Shown in pieces: positions 6,694-11,077 of a DNA stretch of 11,077 nt. This stretch comes from Clostridiales bacterium UBA4696. GTDB taxonomy: Bacteria > Bacillota > Clostridia > Oscillospirales > Oscillospiraceae. The stretch spans positions 1 to 11,077 of the forward strand of contig DHKK01000191.1 in the NCBI GenBank assembly GCA_002404795.1. The letters run 5' to 3'. The notes below the pieces were generated by a model. It ran no database searches and had not been told where the DNA came from. It saw only the letters and a list, made by a program, of their open reading frames with translations. Both the position numbers and the translations under genes were made by a program. Each line of letters opens with the position of its first letter. The stretch's first letter is position 1.

Positions 6694-6740
6694 TATACAT
6701 CGAATATAAACATGAGACCAATTCGAAAGGAGCGTTCTTT

Positions 6741-7643
6741 ATGAAAGAATTTTATCTCGATTCCTGCGGCGGCGGCCGCCTGCACTGCGCGATCTGGACG
6801 CCGGAGGGCGAGCCGAAGGCCGTCGTCCAGCTCATCCACGGCATTGCCGAGCACATCGGCCGGTATGACGAATTCGCACGTTTTCTGAACGCGCACGGCT
6901 ACGTCGTCGCCGCGGACGACCACATGGGCCACGGCGGCTCGGTGGAAAACGGCGTGAAGGGCTATTTTTCCGGCGGCTGGCTCTCGGCCGTGGAGGATGA
7001 AAAGCGCCTGCACGACGAGATCGCCGCGCAGTACCCGGCCCTCCCGTACTACATCCTCGGCCACAGCATGGGCTCGTTCCTGCTGCGCACGTATCTCTAC
7101 ACCTACCCGGACGCGGTGGACAAGGCCGTCATCTCCGGCACCGGCTGGGAAGACCCGACGAAGGTCCGCCTCGGCAAGCTCGTCTGCAAACTCGAGCAGG
7201 CCCGCGTCGGCGAGACAAGCACCAGTAAGCTCGTCACGAAGCTGATGTTCGGCAGCTACAACAAGCCCTTCGGCGCAGTCACGTCGCCCAACGCCTGGAT
7301 CTGCTCGGATGAGGCCGTTGTCGCGGCCTATGACGCCGATCCGCTCTGCGGCTTCGACGCGACGGTCGGCCTCGCGCGCGATCTCTTGACGGGCGTCGAG
7401 ATGAACGAGCAGCCGGAGAACCTCGACAAGATGAACAAGCAGCTGCCGCTGCTCTTCGTCTCCGGCAGCAAGGACCCGGTCGGCGGTATGGCCAAGGGCG
7501 TGCTGCGCTGCATCGACGCGTTCAAGCGCAGCGGCATGAAGGATATCACCATCAAGCTCTATCCTGAGGGACGCCACGAGATGCTCAACGAGCGCAACAA
7601 GGCCGAGGTCTATCAGGACATTCTCGACTGGCTGGAGCGCTGA
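6741..7643 (+). CDS. Alpha/beta hydrolase, monoglyceride lipase/lysophospholipase family
   Basis: 300-residue cytoplasmic alpha/beta hydrolase of the Hydrolase_4 (monoacylglycerol lipase-like) group. It has HGIAEHIGRY at 33-42 (oxyanion-hole region), DDHMGHGGS at 59-67, the nucleophile elbow GHSMGS with Ser109, a cap region of about 60-80 residues, and a C-terminal SGSKDPVGG with Asp245 and GRHEMLNE with His279 completing the catalytic triad. The family cleaves ester bonds of monoglycerides, lysophospholipids or similar; the substrate here is not known. No signal peptide is seen, so it acts inside the cell. ATG 6741 is preceded by AAAGGAG about 8 bases upstream, while an open frame stretching back to 5649 is a shadow. 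The 68-base gap upstream suggests its own transcript. Confidence 0.92.
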   Translation: MKEFYLDSCGGGRLHCAIWTPEGEPKAVVQLIHGIAEHIGRYDEFARFLNAHGYVVAADDHMGHGGSVENGVKGYFSGGWLSAVEDEKRLHDEIAAQYPALPYYILGHSMGSFLLRTYLYTYPDAVDKAVISGTGWEDPTKVRLGKLVCKLEQARVGETSTSKLVTKLMFGSYNKPFGAVTSPNAWICSDEAVVAAYDADPLCGFDATVGLARDLLTGVEMNEQPENLDKMNKQLPLLFVSGSKDPVGGMAKGVLRCIDAFKRSGMKDITIKLYPEGRHEMLNERNKAEVYQDILDWLER

Positions 7644-7665
7644 GCGTGCCGCGGCGCACAAAAGG

Positions 7666-7694
7666 TTGCAATTTGTAATCAAATCTGATATACT
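7666..7694 (+). promoter_or_regulatory. SigA-type promoter of the SLH-lysozyme gene
   Basis: TTGCAA at 7666-7671 and TATACT at 7689-7694 are separated by exactly 17 bases, a good match to the housekeeping consensus TTGACA-17-TATAAT. Transcription would begin near 7701, about 30 bases before the GTG start codon at 7731, leaving room for the AAGGAG ribosome site at 7715-7720. Confidence 0.75.
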
Positions 7695-7708
7695 ACATCT
7701 GATTTGAT
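7671..7708 (+). promoter_or_regulatory. Dyad-rich possible operator overlapping the promoter
   Basis: Three ATTTG/CAAAT half-sites lie in 38 bases. ATTTG-TAAT-CAAAT (7671-7684) is one dyad between the -35 and -10. ATCAAATC (7678-7685) and GATTTGAT (7701-7708) form a second perfect 8-base dyad that brackets the -10. ATCTGAT also occurs as a direct repeat at 7683 and 7697. A repressor bound here would block RNA polymerase. The binding protein is not identified in the window. Confidence 0.5.
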
Positions 7709-7730
7709 CCGAAGAAAGGAGCGTGAGTGT

Positions 7731-9065
7731 GTGAAAGCCAAACTTCGCACCATGCTTTTGAGCTGCCTGGCGCTGCTTCTCGTGCTGGGCATGACCAGCG
7801 TCGCCTGCGCGTACGACGTCTCTTTCTCCGACGTGCCGGAAGACAGCTGGTTCTATACCGACGTGATGACGCTCGCCGAGTCCGGCGTGATCGGCGGCTA
7901 CCCCGACGGGACCTACCGCCCCACCAAAAAGGTCACGACCGGCGAGGCGCTCAAGATGATCCTGCTGGCCGCGGGCTATCCCGAGCCGGAGCCTGCCGCG
8001 TCCCACTGGGCGCGCGGCTATCTGAATTTTGCTATCAAGCAGGGCTTTTTGACCCGCTATGAGGACATTTCCGACCTGGACGTCAACATGACGCGCGGGC
8101 TGGTCGCCAAGCTCGCGGCCAACGCGCTGGGCCTCTCCGACCCCGGGATCTACGGCACCTTTACCGACACCGACAGCCCCTACGTCGAGGCGCTCTGCGC
8201 CGCCGGGATCGTCGGCGGCTACCCGGACGGGACCTATCGCCCGGGCGCGTCCATCTCCCGCGCGGAGATCGCCGCGATCGTGAACCGCATCTACCAGAGC
8301 CGCGAGCCGTCTTTGCCCGCGGACAATGATACGGATCTTGACATCGACCCCTCGCAGATCGAGCTGCGCACGACCGAGCAGATGATCGCGCTGCTCAAAT
8401 CCAAGGAGGGCTTCCGCGCCACGGCCTATTGGGATTATTCCCAGTATTCCATCGGCTACGGCAGCGCCTGCACGAAGGATGAATACCCCAACGGCATCAC
8501 CGAGGCGCAGGCGGATATCCTGCTGCGCGAGATGCTGCAGGGCTTTGAGGAAAAGCTGGACAAGTTCCTGCTGGAAAACAACATCACGCTCCGCGACAAC
8601 CAGTATGACGCCCTGATCAGCCTGACCTACAACATCGGCTCCGGCTGGATGAAGGAAAGCGCGCTCGCCACGCTCCTGAAGAATGGTACATACAGCAATA
8701 ACGAGCTGGCCTCCGCCATCGGCATCTGGTGCCACGTCAAGTCGAACGGCGTGACCAGCATCCACGACGGTCTCGTCGCCCGCCGCATCTCGGAGATCAA
8801 CGTCTTCCTCTACGGCGATTACTCGGGCGAGGCGACCGGCTTCTACTGGGTCCGCTTCGAGCAGACGGAGAAGGGCGACCGCGCGCGCGATATCGCCTTC
8901 TATGAGGCGGGCAGCGCCTATGACCCGGCCTTTGAGGCGACCTCCGACGACGGCGAGATCTTCCTCGGCTGGTACACCGAAGACGGGACGTTGCTGACCG
9001 ACCTGCTTGCGACGCAGGATCTGACGGTCACGGCCCGCTGGGAAAGCGACGACGCCTGGGTCTGA
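7731..9065 (+). CDS. Secreted SLH-domain lysozyme (GH24) with C-terminal InlB-type repeat
   Basis: 444 residues from GTG 7731, chosen for its AAGGAG 10 bases upstream and because it yields a clean signal peptide: MKAKLR, a hydrophobic core to about 20, and probable cleavage after ACA (27). A TTG at 7704 would add nine residues. Domains in order: SLH1 about 29-82 (YPDGTYRP), a degenerate SLH2 about 83-136, SLH3 about 137-190 (YPDGTYRP, SRAE), an acidic linker about 196-210, and a GH24 phage-type lysozyme about 213-362. The lysozyme has KSKEGFRATAYWDYS with putative catalytic Glu226 and Asp235, then GYGSACT, and LRDNQYDALISLTYNIGSG. The tail, about 368-440, is a Listeria-Bacteroides (InlB B-type) repeat: FLGWYTEDGT followed by VTARWE. 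It should be anchored to wall polymer by SLH and cut peptidoglycan, either in wall remodelling or against other cells. It has its own promoter. Confidence 0.9.
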   Translation: MKAKLRTMLLSCLALLLVLGMTSVACAYDVSFSDVPEDSWFYTDVMTLAESGVIGGYPDGTYRPTKKVTTGEALKMILLAAGYPEPEPAASHWARGYLNFAIKQGFLTRYEDISDLDVNMTRGLVAKLAANALGLSDPGIYGTFTDTDSPYVEALCAAGIVGGYPDGTYRPGASISRAEIAAIVNRIYQSREPSLPADNDTDLDIDPSQIELRTTEQMIALLKSKEGFRATAYWDYSQYSIGYGSACTKDEYPNGITEAQADILLREMLQGFEEKLDKFLLENNITLRDNQYDALISLTYNIGSGWMKESALATLLKNGTYSNNELASAIGIWCHVKSNGVTSIHDGLVARRISEINVFLYGDYSGEATGFYWVRFEQTEKGDRARDIAFYEAGSAYDPAFEATSDDGEIFLGWYTEDGTLLTDLLATQDLTVTARWESDDAWV

Positions 9066-9100
9066 GCGGCGGCTGAGGCCCGAAACGCGGAGGAAACACG

Positions 9101-9442
9101 ATGCATATTCAGCTTTTCGGAAAGAAAAAATGCTTTGACACGAAAAAAGCCGAGCGGTGGTTCAAGGAGCGGCGGATCAAATTCCAGTCGGTCGACCTGC
9201 TGCGCTTCGGCCTGGCCGGCGGCGAGTTTAACAGCGTCCTGCGCGCCGTCGGCGGCGTCGACGCGCTGATCGACTGGGACGCCAAAAGTCCCGAGATCGA
9301 CCTCATGCGCTATATGGACGACACCCGCGCCAAGGAAGACAAGCTCTTCGACCACCCCGAGCTCATGAAGACCCCCATCGTCCGCAACGGCAAACAAGCC
9401 ACCACCGGCTACCGCCCGGATGTGTGGGAGACGTGGGAATAA
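9101..9442 (+). CDS. ArsC/Spx-family thioredoxin-fold protein with one active-site cysteine
   Basis: 113-residue protein of the ArsC/Spx superfamily (Spx/MgsR/YffB-type). The N-terminal CxxC-like loop reads KKCFDTKKAERWF: Cys11 is kept and Thr14 stands where Spx has its second cysteine. FQSVDLL, LMRYMDDT and the TPIVRNGKQATTGYRP segment with the cis-proline strand fit the family at its usual length of about 110-120. With a single cysteine it cannot form the intramolecular disulfide switch of B. subtilis Spx. It is more likely an arsenate-reductase-like or YffB-like protein of unknown substrate. GGAGG lies about 8 bases before ATG 9101, and 35 bases separate it from the lysozyme gene, so it may be cotranscribed with it. 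No ars genes are nearby, so arsenate resistance is not supported by context. Confidence 0.87.
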   Translation: MHIQLFGKKKCFDTKKAERWFKERRIKFQSVDLLRFGLAGGEFNSVLRAVGGVDALIDWDAKSPEIDLMRYMDDTRAKEDKLFDHPELMKTPIVRNGKQATTGYRPDVWETWE

Positions 9443-9445
9443 AGC

Positions 9446-9474
9446 TTGCTCCAGCACAAACCGCATGTTATACT
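9446..9474 (+). promoter_or_regulatory. SigA-type promoter of the MntA/HepT operon
   Basis: TTGCTC at 9446-9451 and TATACT at 9469-9474 have exactly 17 bases between them. Transcription would begin near 9481, leaving a leader of about 60 bases before the antitoxin ATG at 9542, with AAGGAG at 9530-9535. The promoter starts right after the stop of the ArsC-like gene. Confidence 0.68.
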
Positions 9475-9495
9475 GGAGGTATCCAGAAACCTCCA
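9474..9495 (+). promoter_or_regulatory. Inverted repeat at the MntA/HepT transcription start, possible autoregulatory operator
   Basis: TGGAGGT at 9474-9480 and ACCTCCA at 9489-9495 are a perfect 7-base dyad with an 8-base spacer that begins on the last base of the -10 and spans the expected start site. A second dyad, CTGGA/TCCAG at 9473-9486, overlaps it. It could be an operator for self-repression by the toxin-antitoxin complex, or an RNA hairpin at the 5' end. Which one is not decided by sequence. Confidence 0.5.
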
Positions 9496-9541
9496 ATGCG
9501 CCCGGACTGCGGGACCTGAGAAAAACCGAAAGGAGCGGCAG

Positions 9542-9841
9542 ATGGCACACATTTATACGATGGATGAGATCCGGGACACGCTGCGCCCGGTATTCCGGCA
9601 GTACGGCGTCCGCAAGGCCGTCCTCTTCGGCTCCTATGCGAAGGGACTTGCGACGGCCCGCAGCGACGTCGATCTGCTTGTGGACAGCGGCTTGAAGGGG
9701 CTTTCGTTCTTTGGTCTGCTTGACGAAGTGAGCGGCACGCTGCAGCTGCCGGTCGATCTGATCGACGTCTGTCAGGTGGAAAACGGATCCCCGGTCGATC
9801 TGGAGATCCGAAGGAGCGGGGTAGAGATCTATGCACAGTAA
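9542..9841 (+). CDS. mntA: MntA-type antitoxin (minimal nucleotidyltransferase)
   Basis: 99-residue minimal nucleotidyltransferase of the DNA polymerase beta superfamily. The signature GSYAKGLATARSDVDLLVD is at 30-48, with Gly30-Ser31 and metal-binding Asp42 and Asp44; a third acidic residue is likely Asp72 in VDLID. The C-terminal RRSGVEIYAQ matches the usual end of the family. In characterised MntA/HepT pairs the antitoxin AMPylates the HEPN toxin on a tyrosine and so silences it. ATG 9542 was chosen because AAGGAG at 9530-9535 is ideally spaced; the frame stays open upstream to 9446 but that stretch is promoter and leader. It overlaps the toxin start by 11 bases. Length, motif and partner all fit, so the assignment is secure, although activity has not been shown. 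Confidence 0.93.
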   Translation: MAHIYTMDEIRDTLRPVFRQYGVRKAVLFGSYAKGLATARSDVDLLVDSGLKGLSFFGLLDEVSGTLQLPVDLIDVCQVENGSPVDLEIRRSGVEIYAQ

Positions 9842-10178
9842 GGACCTTTCTGTTTTGCGGATCATGCAGAAGCGGACGGCGTCGATCCTGGAGTATTGCA
9901 GCGGATATCGTTCCAGAGAGGAATTTGAACGCAACTCCATGTGCGTGGAGGCGACCGTATTCAACCTGATGCAGATCGGAGAGCTTGCCAAGGCTTCGCT
10001 GAGCGAGCAGGTGAAGGAATCGATCACGACGATCCCGTGGCGGCAGATCTATGGCCTGCGCAACCGGATCGTCCACGGGTATGAGGGCGTCAACATGCAG
10101 ATCGTCTGGGATACCGTGCAGAACGACCTGCCCGGACTGAAGGACGAGCTTGCGCGGGTCATCCGCGCCGCAGAATAA
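9831..10178 (+). CDS. hepT: HepT-type toxin (HEPN ribonuclease, DUF86)
   Basis: 115-residue all-helical HEPN protein. The RNase motif is RNRIVHGY: Arg77, four residues, His82, one residue, Tyr84. This is the RX4HXY form found in toxins paired with MntA, where the tyrosine is the AMPylation target and Arg/His form the RNase site at the dimer interface. Upstream helices (EYCSGYRSREEF, MQIGELAKASLS) also fit the family. It likely cuts RNA such as tRNA when not modified, based on studied relatives. ATG 9831 lies inside the antitoxin end, with AAGGAG about 14 bases upstream, so translation probably depends on coupling to mntA. A strong terminator directly follows. Proteins of this pair are intact, so the module may be active. 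Confidence 0.93.
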   Translation: MHSKDLSVLRIMQKRTASILEYCSGYRSREEFERNSMCVEATVFNLMQIGELAKASLSEQVKESITTIPWRQIYGLRNRIVHGYEGVNMQIVWDTVQNDLPGLKDELARVIRAAE

Positions 10179-10181
10179 AGC

Positions 10182-10216
10182 AAAGCGGCGGAACGCAGGG
10201 CGTTCCGCCGCTTTTT
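10182..10216 (+). terminator. Rho-independent terminator after hepT, probably bidirectional
   Basis: A perfect 12-base-pair stem, GCGGCGGAACGC (10185-10196) and GCGTTCCGCCGC (10200-10211), with a 3-base loop AGG, is followed by TTTTT and flanked by AAA on the 5' side. It begins 4 bases after the hepT stop. The minus-strand gene ends at 10219, so the same stem may also terminate that convergent transcript, although the T-tract on that side is shorter. Confidence 0.93.
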
Positions 10217-10218
10217 GG

Positions 10219-10452
10219 CTATTTGGACTTCTTCTGGCCGCTCAGGTCATACATGACCTTGCTGCGGCGGGCGAAGTGGCCGACTTTGGGAAGGCCCTGG
10301 GCGATGGCGGGGTATGGGTTGTCGGTGTCGGCGGTCTTCTGGATGTTGTACGTGCCGTACTGGTTGACCATGTCGAAGCAGTCGTCCGGCTGGCCGGGGA
10401 ATGCGTGGTTCATGGGCGTGGGATCGTAGCGGAAGGTCTCGTCGCTTGTCAT
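10219..10452 (-). CDS. Small conserved-looking protein of unknown function
   Basis: 77 residues from ATG 10452, chosen because GGGAGG sits 8 bases upstream; a GTG at 10461 would touch that site and is unlikely. No signal peptide or membrane segment is visible. The protein is polar with a distinctive middle, MNHAFPGQPDDCFDMVNQYG, then TYNIQKTADTDNPYPAIAQG and a basic tail ARRSKVMYDLSGQKKSK. There is one cysteine. The Asn/Pro/Tyr-rich, glycine-punctuated pattern does not match a family I know, but codon use and the ribosome site support a real gene. It lies just after the nifJ terminator and ends beside the terminator of the toxin operon, so it appears to be a separate transcript unless there is read-through from nifJ. 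A link to anaerobic metabolism is only suggested by position. Confidence 0.78.
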   Translation of the reverse strand: MTSDETFRYDPTPMNHAFPGQPDDCFDMVNQYGTYNIQKTADTDNPYPAIAQGLPKVGHFARRSKVMYDLSGQKKSK

Positions 10453-10501
10453 AACAGTCACCTCCCTGACAGCGTTTGCAGGACACGCGCCGATTATGCA
10501 G

Positions 10502-10536
10502 AAAAAAGGGCAGTACCTTGCGGTACTGCCCCTTTT
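10502..10536 (-). terminator. Rho-independent terminator of the pyruvate:ferredoxin oxidoreductase gene
   Basis: On the minus strand a perfect 10-base-pair stem (GGGCAGTACC at 10531-10522, pairing with 10517-10508) with a 4-base loop is followed by six T (10507-10502) and preceded by an A-run (10536-10533). It begins about 14 bases after the gene's stop codon. The placement and form fit an intrinsic terminator for nifJ. Confidence 0.92.
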
Positions 10537-10549
10537 GCGGGAAAATTGC

Positions 10550-11077
10550 TTATTTGTCGTACATGTCGACCAGCTTGAGCAGGTGCTCGTAACGCTCCTT
10601 GGCGTTGGCCTCGTTCTTTGCGAACAGAACGGTCGCGCGCTCCGGGAACTCGCGGGTCAGACGGCTGTAGCGGGCTTCGTTCATCAGGAATTCCTGATAG
10701 CCGCCGGCGGGAGCCTTGGAGTCCAGCGTGAACTTCTTCTCCGCGGCCGGGTTGAAGCGGAACATGTTCCAGTAACCGCAGTCGACAGCCTTCTTCATTT
10801 CCTTCTGGCAGTTCTGCATGCCGCCCTTGATGGAGTGCATCTCGCACGGAGCATAGCCGATGATGAGCGACGGGCCATGGTAAGCTTCCGCTTCCTGGAT
10901 GGCCTTGAGGGTCTGCGCGGCGTTGGCGCCCATGGCGACCTGCGCGACGTAGACATAGCCGTAGCTCATGGCCATCTCAGCGAGGGACTTGGACTTGGTC
11001 TCCTTGCCGGCAGCCGCGAACTGTGCGACCTGGCCGATGTTGGAAGCCTTGGAAGCCTGTCCGCCGGTGTTGGAGTA
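10550..11077 (-). CDS. nifJ: Pyruvate:ferredoxin (flavodoxin) oxidoreductase, C-terminal part
   Basis: The last 175 residues of a homodimeric pyruvate:ferredoxin oxidoreductase; the start lies beyond the right edge. The enzyme oxidises pyruvate to acetyl-CoA and CO2 with reduction of ferredoxin, using TPP and iron-sulfur clusters. The visible part starts in the TPP-binding region (YSNTGGQASKAS), followed by QFAAAGKETKSKS, MAMSYGYVYVAQVAMGA and IIGYAPCEMHSIKGGM. The Cys of YAPC is the expected last ligand of the proximal [4Fe-4S] cluster, as in the Desulfovibrio africanus enzyme. The protein ends in ERYEHLLKLVDMYDK, as family members usually do. The gene is preceded by no visible context here and followed by its own terminator. 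The intact motifs suggest a functional enzyme and an anaerobic, ferredoxin-based metabolism. Confidence 0.96.
   Translation of the reverse strand, partial: YSNTGGQASKASNIGQVAQFAAAGKETKSKSLAEMAMSYGYVYVAQVAMGANAAQTLKAIQEAEAYHGPSLIIGYAPCEMHSIKGGMQNCQKEMKKAVDCGYWNMFRFNPAAEKKFTLDSKAPAGGYQEFLMNEARYSRLTREFPERATVLFAKNEANAKERYEHLLKLVDMYDK

Noticed and set aside
5649..6740. A plus-strand open frame running in from the decarboxylase-like gene into the hydrolase gene, giving an apparent fusion of 664 residues
   Set aside because: The part before 6741 is Arg/Gly/Ala-rich nonsense in a second frame of the decarboxylase-like gene. The hydrolase has its own ribosome site and start at 6741.
7644..7665. GTGC/GCAC repeat after the hydrolase gene as a terminator
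   Set aside because: Four base pairs only and no T-tract on the plus strand.
6444..8765. A 773-residue open frame on the minus strand across the hydrolase and lysozyme genes
   Set aside because: It is antisense to two genes with clear domains, has no recognised motif and runs through their promoter. Long antisense frames are common at this GC content.

Overview
This is a GC-rich window (roughly 60% by eye) that reads like chromosome from an anaerobic Bacillota of the Clostridia, probably an Oscillospiraceae/Oscillibacter-type gut bacterium. The evidence is strong AGGAGG-type ribosome binding sites, a pyruvate:ferredoxin oxidoreductase, teichoic-acid/secondary-polymer type genes, SLH domains and a type III pantothenate kinase. 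The taxonomic call is inference. I see no tRNA, rRNA, CRISPR array, insertion sequence or phage module.

Layout: 1-200 has no confident gene. 201-2436 (+) is a tightly coupled pair, a TagO/WecA-type undecaprenyl-phosphate sugar-phosphate transferase and UDP-GlcNAc 2-epimerase, followed by a membrane-anchored protein of unknown function at 2499-3248. 3269-4189 (-) is a compact cassette of three small overlapping genes of unknown function, lying against the direction of its neighbours. 4256-6672 (+) is a YfcE-type phosphodiesterase, CoaX, and a diaminopimelate-decarboxylase-like protein that has lost its PLP-binding residues. 6741-7643 (+) is a monoglyceride-lipase-like hydrolase. 7731-9065 (+) is a secreted SLH-lysozyme fusion with a clear promoter and a possible operator. 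9101-9442 (+) is an ArsC/Spx-like protein. 9542-10178 (+) is an MntA/HepT toxin-antitoxin pair with its own promoter, a dyad at the likely transcription start and a strong terminator. 10219-10452 (-) is a small gene of unknown function, and 10550-11077 (-) is the C-terminal part of pyruvate:ferredoxin oxidoreductase with its terminator.

Functional links: TagO and MnaA would start a wall polymer and supply UDP-ManNAc. SLH domains of other bacteria bind pyruvylated ManNAc-containing wall polymers, so the SLH-lysozyme may be displayed on a polymer whose synthesis begins with the first two genes (inference). The most unusual items are the decarboxylase-like pseudoenzyme with a terminator-like hairpin inside its 5' end, the three-gene cassette, and the SLH-GH24-repeat protein with its dyad-rich promoter. 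None is proven to be a new system.
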